From Halomicrococcus gelatinilyticus (GTDB taxonomy: Archaea; Halobacteriota; Halobacteria; Halobacteriales; Haladaptataceae): a stretch of DNA of 64,000 bases. A program made the position numbers and the translations under genes. Where the stretch lies: the NCBI GenBank assembly GCA_024227995.1, contig CP100465.1, positions 1,364,001 through 1,428,000 of the forward strand. The letters are read 5' to 3'. The notes below the pieces were generated by a model. The model saw only the letters and a program-made list of their open reading frames with translations, did no database searches and had not been told where the DNA came from. This document shows positions 9,345 through 18,042 of the stretch, piece after piece (position 1 is the stretch's first letter; every line of letters begins with the position of its first letter).

Positions 9345-10022
9345 TCACTCGCGGTCCGGGAGGTTCGGACCGAGCCACGCGAGGAAGGCGTCGGGGCTGC
9401 GCGACTGTCGCCAGATGTTGCCAGGGCCCTCGAACTCGCAGACCAGCCCCTCGTCGTCCATCGCCGACGTCAGCCCGTCGACGCGCTGGACCTCGACGTC
9501 GACGCTGTCCTCGAAGGCGACGACGTGGCCGGTGTCGACGACGTGGCGCTCGCCCGAGTCGAGGCTCACCACCGAGACGGCACCGTAACTGGAGAGGAAG
9601 GTGAGGCCGGCCCCGACCAGTTCGAGCAGGAACGTGTCCCGTCCGCCGAAGAAGGTCCGCTCGCCGTCGAACGCCACGTCGAGGTCGACCGCCGCCTCCG
9701 CGGCGAGGAACGACGTCGACTGGACGTACAGCGACTCGCCGCGGAGTTCGTAGGGGGAGATGTCACCCGGGAACGGCGGCGCGAGCGTCAGCGTCGCCGG
9801 ACCGTCCGCCTCGAACGTGTTCACGACGAACGAGTCGCTCAGCGCCGCGCGTTCCAGCCCCTCGAAGGGACCACGGTCCGCGTCCTCCTCGTCCCCGGAC
9901 GCGACGCTCATCGACCCGGAGTAGCTGACCATCGACCCCGCCTCGGTCCGGACGGCGTCGCCGGCGTCGAGCATCAGTTCGAACTCCGCGAACGACGGCT
10001 GGTGGACCTTCTCGTAATCCAT
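9345..10022 (-). CDS. AIM24/TIGR00266-family protein
   Basis: 225 residues matching the AIM24-like beta-helical fold: SFAEFELMLDAGDAVRTEAG at the N-terminus, SYSGSM, glycine-rich turns and VDTGHVVAFEDSV near the C-terminus. The function of prokaryotic members is not established. ATG 10022 is chosen over ATG 10052 because it matches the family start and because the TATA-like CTATATG covering 10050-10056 would then sit at about -30; with the upstream start that element would be inside the gene. Confidence 0.88.
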   Translation of the reverse strand: MDYEKVHQPSFAEFELMLDAGDAVRTEAGSMVSYSGSMSVASGDEEDADRGPFEGLERAALSDSFVVNTFEADGPATLTLAPPFPGDISPYELRGESLYVQSTSFLAAEAAVDLDVAFDGERTFFGGRDTFLLELVGAGLTFLSSYGAVSVVSLDSGERHVVDTGHVVAFEDSVDVEVQRVDGLTSAMDDEGLVCEFEGPGNIWRQSRSPDAFLAWLGPNLPDRE

Positions 10023-10049
10023 GCCGGCGTCCGGCACGCGACCCAGTCG

Positions 10050-10056
10050 CATATAG
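10050..10056 (-). promoter_or_regulatory. Probable TATA box of the AIM24-like gene
   Basis: CTATATG on the coding strand, 28-34 nt before the ATG at 10022; it decides the start choice. Confidence 0.5.
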
Positions 10057-10124
10057 CTGGTCGCCGTGCCGGACGACCGCCGCCCACACGATTTAATCGA
10101 CCGCGCGGCGTAGCGTGGCGGGTC

Positions 10125-10982
10125 ATGGAGGTGAACTGCGAGGGCTGTGCGGGGTGCTGTATCGACTGGCGCGCCGTCGGCGACGGAGCGTCGGATCACG
10201 AACGTCGAGGAGCGCGACGGCCGCTCGACGACGCGTACAACCTCGTGCCGCTCACGCGCGACGACGCTCGCGCGTTCCTCGACGCGGGGCTGGCCGACGC
10301 GCTCACGCCGCGCCTCTGGCGGGCCGACGACGGCGCCGCCGTCGACGGCGTCGAGCTGGCCGCCATCGACGGGCAGCCGGTCTTCTTCCTCGGACTGCGG
10401 CAGACGGCGAAGCCGGTCGAGCCGTTCGGCACCGACGCGCACTGGCTGCCGACCTGCGTCTTCCTCGACCCGACGACGCTGCAGTGTCGCATCCACGACC
10501 GCGAGGAGTACCCGACCGAGTGCGCGGAGTACCCCGGCCACAACCTGGAACTCGACGCGGAGACGGAGTGTGAGCGCGTGGAGTCGGCGTTCGGCGGCGA
10601 ACGACTGCTCGACGGCGACCCGCCGACGTCGCTCTCGGGACTGTTGCTCGGACCGCAGGCGGTCGGCCAGAAGGTGTTCGTCTACCCCGACCCGGACGAC
10701 CTCGACGGGGTGGTCGACCGCGCACGCGCCGACGAACTCACGGCCGACGACCGGGCCCGGTTCGTCGCTGCCGCCGTCGCCGCGCGCCCCGGGACGACGG
10801 ACGTCGACCGCGAGCGGTTCGAGACGGCGCTTGAGCGAGCGGCCGCCGCCGACTCGTGGGCGGGTCGTGCCGTCGCCGAGTGGGAAGCGACCGCCGGGAC
10901 GACCGGCGACGAGGCTCCCGACCCCGACGTCGCCGAGCGGATCGAGGACGACCGCGGCGCGCCGTCGACCCCCGGCTGGTGA
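10125..10982 (+). CDS. YkgJ-type Cys-cluster protein
   Basis: 285 residues. N-terminal CEGCAGCC (Cys5, Cys8, Cys11, Cys12) together with PTCVFLD..QCRIHD and YPTECAEYPGHN form the eight-Cys pattern of the YkgJ/CxxCxxCC family, annotated as zinc- or Fe-S-binding. The C-terminal 110 residues are a helical haloarchaeal extension. The substrate is unknown. It diverges from the AIM24-like gene; ATTTAATC at 10091-10098 is a likely TATA element. Confidence 0.85.
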   Translation: MEVNCEGCAGCCIDWRAVGDGASDHERRGARRPLDDAYNLVPLTRDDARAFLDAGLADALTPRLWRADDGAAVDGVELAAIDGQPVFFLGLRQTAKPVEPFGTDAHWLPTCVFLDPTTLQCRIHDREEYPTECAEYPGHNLELDAETECERVESAFGGERLLDGDPPTSLSGLLLGPQAVGQKVFVYPDPDDLDGVVDRARADELTADDRARFVAAAVAARPGTTDVDRERFETALERAAAADSWAGRAVAEWEATAGTTGDEAPDPDVAERIEDDRGAPSTPGW

Positions 10983-11185
10983 CGGGCCACTGCCCTGGTT
11001 GGGAACGGTCTGCTCGCCGCACTCCAGCCACTCACCGCTCCCCGGTCGCTACGCTACGACGAAATCCTCGGTACGCGTCCGCAGTGCATAAAAGAGAAGC
11101 GGGGTCGCTGGCGGCGATAGCTGACCTGGTTCGAACGGAATCGGCGAGAAGCGAGCAATCCGGCGCTCTCCACTGGGGAGCCGAC

Positions 11186-11359
11186 CTACTGCGACTTGAT
11201 CTCCTCGAACTGCTCGAGCAGGTCCTCGGCAGACGTGCCGGAGTCGTACTCTACAGTCCCGTGATAGCTGGATCGCTCGTCGTCGAAGCTGGCGTCCACG
11301 GAACTGTTTTTCCGTTCACGGCGCTCGTGTTCGTCTTCGTCATAGGCACCCATTGACAT
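11186..11359 (-). CDS. DUF5786-like small acidic protein
   Basis: 57 residues, MSMGAYDEDEHERRERK at the N-terminus and a Glu-rich C-terminal helix (AEDLLEQFEEIKSQ). Recognised as the short, widely conserved haloarchaeal protein annotated DUF5786; function unknown. ATG 11359 is preferred, leaving the TATA element at 11391-11398 about 32-39 nt upstream; ATGs at 11353 and 11374 are alternatives. Confidence 0.8.
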   Translation of the reverse strand: MSMGAYDEDEHERRERKNSSVDASFDDERSSYHGTVEYDSGTSAEDLLEQFEEIKSQ

Positions 11360-11390
11360 GGCAACCACACCCATACTTGGCGGCTGTGCA

Positions 11391-11398
11391 GTATTAAT
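11391..11398 (-). promoter_or_regulatory. TATA box of the DUF5786-like gene
   Basis: ATTAATAC on the coding strand in an AT-rich patch, 32-39 nt before the chosen ATG. Confidence 0.55.
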
Positions 11399-11519
11399 GT
11401 AACGGATAATAACTGGTTTCCACGGAGCGGTTAAATCGTCAGACGCAAGGGGAGAACGCGCCGTACACACCCTCCCGGGTAGCACAAGGCGTAAAGCCCT
11501 CGAACGGATATCTGACGGT

Positions 11520-12539
11520 GTGGCAAGTCCGCTCCGGTTTCGCCGCTCCACGGAGCGGTGGAACGACGACCGAATCGACCGCGACATCTACGCACCCCTC
11601 GACGACAACCTCGGCGCAGAGCGCGTGACGCCCCACTACGTCGGCCCGAACGGCTACCGGACCCGGCGGTTCGAGATGGACAACGGGGACGTCGCGCTGT
11701 TTGCCTGGCGCGACGGCGACGACCCGGTGGCGTTCTGGCTCGGCAACACCGAGACGCCGTCGGCGCTGTGGAAGACGACGAAGTACACGTTCGACGAGGT
11801 ACCCTATCCGGTCGCCCGGTGGGGCCAGCGCGAACTGCTGGGCGACCTCGAGGCCGAGACGCCGTGGCTCGCGGAGTACGACCACCTCTCGTGGTTCTTC
11901 CTCCCGGTACTGTTCTCGAAGGACGGCCGCGACAGCTCCCGGAAGTTCTTCCGGAACCACGGCGTCGGATTCCCGGACGCGACGCGCGACGAGGCGCTCG
12001 CGTTCTACGAGCGGTTCCTCTCGACGGGCGCGCTCGACGACTACCGCTACACGATGGCGTCGAAGCTCGGGACGAGCGAGCACGTCGACGCCGGCCGGAT
12101 GAGTTCCGCGATGAGCGAGTTCACCGCCGCGAAGGTGCTCACCGACGCCGGCTACGACCTGACGCCCGAGATCGAGGTGACGACGGGGCACTCGCTGGAC
12201 TTCCGGGCCGACCCCCCGGACGGCGACGGGACCACCCTCGTCGAGGTCACGCGACCGCGGCCGCCCAAGCGCCGCGACGCCGACCACCCCGTCACCGCCC
12301 TCCGGGAGACGGCGGCGACCAAGACCAACGGCCAGTTGCAGGAGCACGGCGGCGGCGCGGTCCTGTTCGTCGACTGCTCGGGCTTCCGCGACGACGAGTG
12401 GACCGCCATCGTCGGCGAGAAACCGGAGGTTCGCCACCGGCCCGCCGTGGTGTTCCGGGCGCGCCCGGACGGCAGCGTCGAGGGGTACGCCAAGGGGTCG
12501 GTCCCCCTCTCGCTCGACGGCGCGGTAACCTGGGTCTGA
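11520..12539 (+). CDS. DUF5784-like protein, candidate PD-(D/E)xK fold
   Basis: 339 residues with a GTG start. The N-terminus (SPLRFRRSTERW, PLDDNLGAE) marks the haloarchaeal DUF5784 family. The second half has a nuclease-like order of elements: helix SEFTAAKVLTDAGY (Glu200), then SLDFRA (Asp227), then TLVEVTRP (Glu242-Val-Thr244), followed by a Lys/Arg-rich stretch and a helix with KTNGQL. This resembles PD-(D/E)xK enzymes except that the last Lys of ExK is Thr; a displaced Lys (250 or 268) could replace it. The enzymatic activity is inference only. Confidence 0.85.
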   Translation: MASPLRFRRSTERWNDDRIDRDIYAPLDDNLGAERVTPHYVGPNGYRTRRFEMDNGDVALFAWRDGDDPVAFWLGNTETPSALWKTTKYTFDEVPYPVARWGQRELLGDLEAETPWLAEYDHLSWFFLPVLFSKDGRDSSRKFFRNHGVGFPDATRDEALAFYERFLSTGALDDYRYTMASKLGTSEHVDAGRMSSAMSEFTAAKVLTDAGYDLTPEIEVTTGHSLDFRADPPDGDGTTLVEVTRPRPPKRRDADHPVTALRETAATKTNGQLQEHGGGAVLFVDCSGFRDDEWTAIVGEKPEVRHRPAVVFRARPDGSVEGYAKGSVPLSLDGAVTWV

Positions 12540-12617
12540 GCGGCGAGAAAGACGGGCGACTCTTCGATTCCGGAAACCGGAGAACGAGTTTTACGTCGCG
12601 AACGCCTACCGTCGGGT

Positions 12618-12929
12618 ATGAGCGAGACGACCACCGACGGCGAGGCGGCGACCGAAACGGCGGAGACCCGGGTCTGGCTGGTCGAGCGGACCTACTCCGA
12701 CGACGAGCAGAACCTCATCATCCTCGTGTACGCGACGCCGGACGGCGAGCGCTACTTCCGGAAGGAGCGCGCGCTGACCAGTTTCACCGGTGCGGCCCGC
12801 GAGACGCTGGCCGCCCTCGACGTCGCACCCGGGCAACTGGGGGCCGTCGACGACCCGGAGACCCGCGAGCGATACGCCGCGGAGGCGACCCGGATGGCCG
12901 AGAAGTACGACCCCGACGACCCCATCTGA
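12618..12929 (+). CDS. Conserved haloarchaeal hypothetical protein
   Basis: 103 residues: a short acidic/Thr-rich N-terminus, then an alpha-beta domain starting VWLVERTYSDDEQNLIILVY and including GERYFRKERALTSF. No signal or TM segment. Own promoter: TTTTAC about 28 nt upstream. No function is recognised. Confidence 0.75.
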   Translation: MSETTTDGEAATETAETRVWLVERTYSDDEQNLIILVYATPDGERYFRKERALTSFTGAARETLAALDVAPGQLGAVDDPETRERYAAEATRMAEKYDPDDPI

Positions 12930-12996
12930 GCGCGGTCGCCCGGTGGGATTCGACCCGCGACGCGGTCCTTTTTGACGCGCCACCCGTAGCGGGCGT

Positions 12997-13218
12997 ATGA
13001 CGACCGACCAGTGCGACGGGTGTGGCGCCGACGTGCCCATCGCGGGCGGCATCGCCAACCTCTGGAACACGGACCCGCAGGCGTCCGGCGGGATGACGCT
13101 GGAGTTCGAGGACGGCAGCGAACACTTCCTCTGCTACGCCTGCATCGACCGGTTGCCGGACTACCCGACAGCGGAGGACGTGGCGGCGCTGGACGAGGAA
13201 GCGCGGGACGAGGAGTGA
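12997..13218 (+). CDS. Small zinc-finger protein
   Basis: 73 residues with CDGCG near the N-terminus and CYAC 40 residues later, a four-Cys zinc site that folds around a central beta region; the acidic C-terminal tail is helical. Typical of haloarchaeal micro-zinc-finger proteins of unknown role. A T-run (CTTTTTG) about 28 nt upstream serves as promoter. Confidence 0.8.
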   Translation: MTTDQCDGCGADVPIAGGIANLWNTDPQASGGMTLEFEDGSEHFLCYACIDRLPDYPTAEDVAALDEEARDEE

Positions 13219-13315
13219 TCGCCGGCCGGTTCGCTCGCGTCCGCTCGGTGCGTCGCCGACGCGCCGTCGCCCCGGACCGTCAGGTTTTTCGCTCCCGGCT
13301 TTCGTCGAAGAAATC

Positions 13316-15124
13316 GTGAACCCCGAGCGGATTTTCGAGGAGTTCCCCGCTCCCTCCTACCGCGGCAACCAGCGCGACGCGCTCGCCGACGTCCGCGACG
13401 CCTTCGAAGACGGCAACGACGTGGTGCTGGTGCGCGCGCCCACGGGGAGCGGGAAGTCGCTGCTCGCCCGCGCCATCGCGGGCTGTGCCCGGCGGCCGGA
13501 CGAGGCCGCACCGAGCGACGCCATCGGGGCGTACTACACGACGCCGCAGGTCTCCCAGCTCGACGACGTGGCGGCCGACGACCTGCTGGACGACCTGAAG
13601 ATCATCCGCGGGAAGCGCAACTACACGTGCATCCTGCCGGGCGAGGGCGACACCCCCGTCGACCGCGCGCCCTGTGCCCGGGAGAAGGGATACGACTGCT
13701 CGGTGAAACACCGCTGTCCGTACTTCTCCGACCGCGCCATCGCCAGTAACCGCGAGATCGCCGCGATGACGCTCGCGTACTTCATGCGCACCGCCGGCTC
13801 GGAGGTGTTCCGCAAGCGCGACGTCGTCGTCGTCGACGAGGCCCACGGCCTCGCCGAGTGGGCGGAGATGTACGCCGCCATCGACCTGAACCCCCGGACC
13901 GTCCCCATCTGGGAGGACCTGCAAGTGCCCGAGGTCGACCGCGTCGAGCGCGCCGTCCAGTACGCCGAGCGGCTCTCGAACGTCTGCTCGCGCCACAAGG
14001 ACGAACTCCTGGCGCAGAAGGAGCTCTCGCCAGCCGAGGCTGCGCGCCGGGACCGTCTCCAGGAGCTCATCTCCGAACTCGACTGGTTCGTCGACGACTA
14101 CCGCGACCCCGACAGCGCGACGGAGTGGGTCGTCGACCAGGACGGCGCTGGCGGGTCGGGAGACGGCGGAGGTCCCATGACCATCAAACCGATGAACCCC
14201 GAGCGGTACCTCGCCCACACCGTCTGGGACCGGGGGAACCGGTTCGCGCTGCTGTCGGCGACCATCCTGAACAAGGAGGCCTTCTGTCGGCAGGTCGGCC
14301 TCGACCCGTCGAACGTCGCGCTCGTCGACGTCGGCCACACGTTCCCCGTCGAGAACCGGCCGCTGTACGACGTCACGCAGGGGAAGATGACCTACGAGCA
14401 CCGCGACGACACCCTGCCGGACATCGCCCGCACCGTCGTCCGCGTCATGCAGGCCCACCCCGACGAGAAGGGCATCGTCCACGCCCACTCCTACGCAATC
14501 CAGGAGAAACTCGCCGACATGCTCGACGACTTCGGCGTCGGCGGCCGGGTGCGCGCCCACGACCGCGAGACCCGCGACGCCGACCTCGAAGCGTGGAAGG
14601 CCACCGACGACCCGGACGTGTTCCTCTCGGTGAAGATGGAGGAGGCGCTGGACCTGCGCGGCGACCTCGCGCGCTGGCAGGTGCTCTGCAAGGCGCCGTT
14701 CCAGAACACCGGCGACTCCCGGGTCGCCCACCGCCTGGAGGACGGCCAGTGGGCGTGGTACTACCGGGCCGCGCTCCGCACCGTCATCCAGGCCTGTGGG
14801 CGCGTCGTCCGCGCGCCCGACGACCACGGCGCGACCTACCTCGCCGACTCCAGTCTCCTCCAGCTGTTCGACCGCGCCCGCACGGACATGCCGGCCTGGT
14901 TCGAGGAGCAGGTCGACCGGATGTCGGTCCCCGACCTCCCCGACTTCGACCCCGGCGACGCCGGCGGCGGCCCCGGCGGGCGGACCCGTCGCTCACGGCG
15001 CGGTCGACGGACGAGCGGCGGGGGAACCAGCGGAAGCGGCGGGACGTCCGACGCCGGCGGGTCCAGCGGCTCCAGCACCCGCGAGCGCAAGAGCCCGATG
15101 GCCGACGTGTGGGACACCGAGTAG
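13316..15124 (+). CDS. XPD/DinG-like superfamily 2 DNA helicase with Fe-S cysteines
   Basis: 602 residues, GTG start. Walker A APTGSGKS (41-48), DEAH box (174-177) and, between them, Cys105, Cys120, Cys128 and Cys134, the four-Cys pattern of the [4Fe-4S] domain of XPD/Rad3/DinG helicases. Later motifs include LLSATIL (motif III) and QACGRVVRAPDDHG (motif VI). The C-terminal 60 residues are a disordered Gly/Ser/Arg-rich tail. Expected 5'-3' ATP-dependent DNA unwinding in repair; shorter than canonical XPD in its second half. T-rich promoter at about -28. Confidence 0.9.
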   Translation: MNPERIFEEFPAPSYRGNQRDALADVRDAFEDGNDVVLVRAPTGSGKSLLARAIAGCARRPDEAAPSDAIGAYYTTPQVSQLDDVAADDLLDDLKIIRGKRNYTCILPGEGDTPVDRAPCAREKGYDCSVKHRCPYFSDRAIASNREIAAMTLAYFMRTAGSEVFRKRDVVVVDEAHGLAEWAEMYAAIDLNPRTVPIWEDLQVPEVDRVERAVQYAERLSNVCSRHKDELLAQKELSPAEAARRDRLQELISELDWFVDDYRDPDSATEWVVDQDGAGGSGDGGGPMTIKPMNPERYLAHTVWDRGNRFALLSATILNKEAFCRQVGLDPSNVALVDVGHTFPVENRPLYDVTQGKMTYEHRDDTLPDIARTVVRVMQAHPDEKGIVHAHSYAIQEKLADMLDDFGVGGRVRAHDRETRDADLEAWKATDDPDVFLSVKMEEALDLRGDLARWQVLCKAPFQNTGDSRVAHRLEDGQWAWYYRAALRTVIQACGRVVRAPDDHGATYLADSSLLQLFDRARTDMPAWFEEQVDRMSVPDLPDFDPGDAGGGPGGRTRRSRRGRRTSGGGTSGSGGTSDAGGSSGSSTRERKSPMADVWDTE

Positions 15125-15214
15125 TCAGAAGAACGATATCGAGTACGCTATCCCCGACCCGAGCATCAACAGGACGAAGAACAGCGATATCAGTTTCTGT
15201 CGAAGGTTCTCCAT
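15125..15214 (-). CDS. 29-residue single-TM membrane peptide
   Basis: Short ORF reading MENLRQKLISLFFVLLMLGS then GIAYSISFF: a basic N-terminus and one hydrophobic helix. It abuts the helicase stop codon tail to tail with no gap. Such very short membrane peptides recur in haloarchaeal genomes, and the hydrophobic, in-frame composition in an otherwise GC-rich spacer supports it, but expression is unproven. Confidence 0.5.
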   Translation of the reverse strand: MENLRQKLISLFFVLLMLGSGIAYSISFF

Positions 15215-15284
15215 GTCTGTTCCGGAGGCGGCGACCGACATAACCGTTAGGGTCACGACGGCGGGGGGTTCGACCTGGAATGGG

Positions 15285-15394
15285 TTCACCTCGAAAGCCC
15301 CCATCCGCTCGCCGCCTGCGACTCGCTGCGCTCCTCACTGCGTTGCGGTGGTTGCGTCGTCTCGGCAGCCGAGCGGACGGCCCCTTCCAGTCCC
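15285..15394 (-). repeat. Hairpin repeat element, copy A
   Basis: Read on the minus strand it begins with box 1 GGGACTGGAAGGGG (15394-15381), then stem arm CCGTCCGCTC (15380-15371), about 60 nt of GC-rich sequence, the complementary arm GAGCGGATGG (15310-15301; ten pairs with one G-U), and box 2 GGGGCTTTCGAGGTG. The same order of boxes and stem recurs near 59112-59230. Confidence 0.65.
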
Positions 15395-15606
15395 GCCCAG
15401 CGGTAGTCGGTCGGGTAGCCGAAACGGACGGACTGAACGGGACGAGTCGCTGAGAGACGGTGACCCACCGTCGGCGCGTTCGTCACCGGCGCGCGCGAGC
15501 AACGCGCGCGAGGGACGAGCATCGCAGGCGGGAGCCCAGCGAGCGCCGAGACGCGCAGGCGGCTGGGGAGGGCGAGGCGCGGTGCGGGGCGGGGCGGACC
15601 GTGGCG

Positions 15607-15660
15607 GATGAAGGGCGAGCGAGCACCGCAGGTGCGAGCGAGGGCTTCTCTACTCAGAGG
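15607..15660 (+). repeat. Hairpin repeat element, short copy C
   Basis: Begins GGATGAAGGGC (a degenerate box 1), has a small hairpin GCACC-GCA-GGTGC, and ends GAGGGCTTCTCTACTC (box 2 variant). It overlaps the first 71-bp direct repeat unit. Confidence 0.5.
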
Positions 15661-15687
15661 CTCAAGCGGTAGCTAGCCGCGTGGAAC
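15617..15687 (+). repeat. 71-bp direct repeat, unit 1
   Basis: Matches 15748-15818 with 3 mismatches in 71 positions at an offset of 131 bp. Both units end in the same TAGCTAGCCGCGTGGAAC segment. Confidence 0.85.
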
Positions 15688-15747
15688 GCACGCAGTCACT
15701 GGCCGTGCGGAGTACCCCGCAGCAGGTCGTCACGAGCGACGAACGCG

Positions 15748-15818
15748 GAGCGAGCACCGCAGGTGCGAGCGAGGGCTTCTCTACTCACAGGCTCGAGCAG
15801 TAGCTAGCCGCGTGGAAC
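15748..15818 (+). repeat. 71-bp direct repeat, unit 2
   Basis: Second unit of the direct repeat. It keeps the box 2-like GAGGGCTTCTCTACTC but lacks a recognisable box 1 upstream. Confidence 0.85.
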
Positions 15819-15914
15819 CGCAGTTAGTCGTCGCAGAAGGCGAACGGGAACGCGCATCAGAGACAGGGAGGGACGGCCGCAATCCTGAACCTGGCGCACA
15901 GCGAAGCGCGTTCG

Positions 15915-16643
15915 ATGACGGCTCGCAAGCGACTGTCACGGCGGATGCTCGTCTCGGCTGCCGGCGCGTCGTTGCTCGCGGGGTACGTCGCCGAAGCGCG
16001 CGGTCGCGGCGTCGGACGACAGGAGGACGAGGGGGAGACGGTCGCCCTGCCGTCGCCCGACCGGGAGGGCGACCTCGCCGTCGAGGCGGCCATCGCGAAC
16101 CGGCGGTCGCGGCGCGAGTACGCCGACGAACCGCTCTCGACCGCCGAACTGGGGCAACTGCTCTGGGCCGCCCAGGGCGTCACGGAGCCGTCGACCGGCC
16201 ACCGCGCCGCGCCGAGCGCGGGGGCGACCTACCCGCTCGAACTCTACGCCGTCGTCGGCGAGGGCGGCGTGGCGGACCTGCCGGCGGGCGTCTACCACTA
16301 CCGGCCGAAGTCCCACAGCGTCGAGCGGACGCGACGCGGGGACGTCCAGGCCGAGTTGCGGGACGCGGCCGTCGACCAGGAGTGGGTCGGCGCGGGCGCG
16401 GTGGACGTGGTCGTCACGGGCGTCGACCGGCGGACGGTGCAGCGCTACGGCGCGCGCGGCCGGCGGCGGTACGTGCCGATGGAGGCCGGCCACGCCGCGG
16501 AGAACCTCTACCTGCAGGCGGAGGCGCTCGACCTCGCGATGGTGACCATCGGCGCGTTCGCGGACGACCAGGTGGTCTCGCTGCTCGACGCGCCCGAGCG
16601 GAACCGGCCGCTGTCCATCAATCCCATCGGCAAGCGGCCGTAG
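15915..16643 (+). CDS. SagB/ThcOx-type nitroreductase-fold oxidoreductase with Tat-like signal
   Basis: 242 residues. The N-terminus SRRMLVSAAGASLLAGYV is a twin-arginine-like signal. The rest is the FMN-dependent SagB/ThcOx fold: RRSRREYADEPLSTAELGQL, TEPSTGHRAAPSAGATYPLE, VYHYRP, and EAGHAAENLYLQAEALDLA. Relatives oxidise azolines in peptide maturation, but many stand-alone copies, like this one with no YcaO or precursor peptide nearby, have no known substrate. Confidence 0.88.
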   Translation: MTARKRLSRRMLVSAAGASLLAGYVAEARGRGVGRQEDEGETVALPSPDREGDLAVEAAIANRRSRREYADEPLSTAELGQLLWAAQGVTEPSTGHRAAPSAGATYPLELYAVVGEGGVADLPAGVYHYRPKSHSVERTRRGDVQAELRDAAVDQEWVGAGAVDVVVTGVDRRTVQRYGARGRRRYVPMEAGHAAENLYLQAEALDLAMVTIGAFADDQVVSLLDAPERNRPLSINPIGKRP

Positions 16644-16658
16644 AAGGAGAACCCAGCG

Positions 16659-17888
16659 TCACTCGGGTTCGACGCGGCGTTTCGACTCCATCGGGTCGGG
16701 GGCGTCGCGGGCGTCCGGGCCGTCGCGGGACCCCTCGCTGACGCGCAGGCCGCCGGCTTCCTCGCGGCCGCCGAGTTCGCGCTGCGGGAACGGAATCTTG
16801 ACGCCGGCGTCGTCGTAGGTCGCCTTGACCGCCCCGATGACGTTCGCGAGGGCGCGGGCGCGGCGGCGGGCGCTGGGCTTCTCGATCCAGAACCGGAGTT
16901 CGAGCACGACCGCCGAGTCGCCGAAGCGCTTGGGGTAGGCCTCCGGCGCCGGAACGCGCATCACCTCGTCGACGTCCGTCATGGCCGACTCCGCGAGGTC
17001 GACCGCACGGTCGACGTCCGCGTCGTAGTCGACGCCGACGTCGAGCCGCAGGCGGATGCGCCCCTTCTTCGTCCGGTTGATGAGCGTGCTGTCGCCGACC
17101 CGGTCGTTGGGGATGACGACGAACTCGCCGTCGAAGTTCTCGATGCGGGTGTTGGTGATGGTGATGTCGGTGACGATGCCCTCGTGGTCGCCGATCTCGA
17201 TCCAGTCGCCGATCTCGAAGGGTCGGGAGAACATCAGCACGAACCCGGCGATGAGCGAGCCGAGCGTCTGTCGCGCCGCCATACCGACGACGATGCCGAG
17301 GAACCCCGCGCCGACGAGCAGGCCGCTCAGGTCCACGTTCCAGATGGAGAGGACGACCAGGCCGGCCGACGCGAAGATGACGAGCTGGAGGACGCGGATG
17401 GAGATCTCCTCCTGATGTTTCGTCAGCCGGTCGGAGGTCTCGCCGAACCGCTTGAGCCAGTCCTCGAGGATGCCTGTACCGACGTAGGTCCCGCCCAGCA
17501 GGCCGACGGTCAGCCCCACCTGCACGAGCCGCGGGACCGACTGGTCGAACAGCGCCAGGATGGTGGCGAGCAAGCCGAACCGCCCCCAGACGGCCAGCAC
17601 CGCCAGCCCCGTCAGCGCGACGATGACGGTCTGCAGCGTTCGGACGAACAGCCAAACGGGGACGCGCAAGGGGACGTACTCTGCAATCAGGTCGGCCAGC
17701 TCCTCGACGTGACCGGTGACGACCCGCTCGGCGACGAGGTCCCGGAGCGACCGCACGAGGAACGGCGCGACCACGTGGCTGGCGACGACGCCGCCGATGA
17801 CGAGCGCCGCGCTGGCGACCAGTTGCATCTCGGTCGTCGAGATGTCCTCCAGCAACGCCAGCGTCCGCTGCGGCCACGGGAGTCCCAT
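16659..17888 (-). CDS. Small-conductance mechanosensitive channel (MscS family)
   Basis: 409 residues. Hydrophobic segments at about 22-45, 77-100, 103-115, 122-140 and 165-182 precede the MscS pore region DLSGLLVGAGFLGIVVGMAA and the beta domain (FEIGDWIEIGDHEG.., FVVIPN). The acidic and basic C-terminal tail is divergent. Releases solutes on hypo-osmotic shock. ATG 17888 is chosen because upstream in-frame sequence has no membrane or domain character. Confidence 0.9.
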   Translation of the reverse strand: MGLPWPQRTLALLEDISTTEMQLVASAALVIGGVVASHVVAPFLVRSLRDLVAERVVTGHVEELADLIAEYVPLRVPVWLFVRTLQTVIVALTGLAVLAVWGRFGLLATILALFDQSVPRLVQVGLTVGLLGGTYVGTGILEDWLKRFGETSDRLTKHQEEISIRVLQLVIFASAGLVVLSIWNVDLSGLLVGAGFLGIVVGMAARQTLGSLIAGFVLMFSRPFEIGDWIEIGDHEGIVTDITITNTRIENFDGEFVVIPNDRVGDSTLINRTKKGRIRLRLDVGVDYDADVDRAVDLAESAMTDVDEVMRVPAPEAYPKRFGDSAVVLELRFWIEKPSARRRARALANVIGAVKATYDDAGVKIPFPQRELGGREEAGGLRVSEGSRDGPDARDAPDPMESKRRVEPE

Positions 17889-18042
17889 TTCCCTTGGATT
17901 CCCAGACCAGCGACTATTGAAACTTCCGCATGCTGTAACGTTCGTCACGCTCCGTAACCACGGGACACAGCGGCATCTATCGCCAGAACCCGACGCCAGC
18001 AACCAGTTCGCTGATAGCTCCGGGGGCGACGAGCGGCCACCG

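Larger units (their letters stand above)
15215..15914. other. 700-bp non-coding region with structured repeats
   Basis: No coding sequence with haloarchaeal character. It contains one large hairpin element on the minus strand (15285-15394), a shorter relative at 15607-15660, a 71-bp direct repeat, and runs of GCGCGCGAG-type palindromes around 15490-15515. Confidence 0.7.

Noticed and set aside
15286..15522. Minus-strand frame across repeat copy A
   Set aside because: The translation follows the repeat element and lacks coding character; I treat the element as non-coding.
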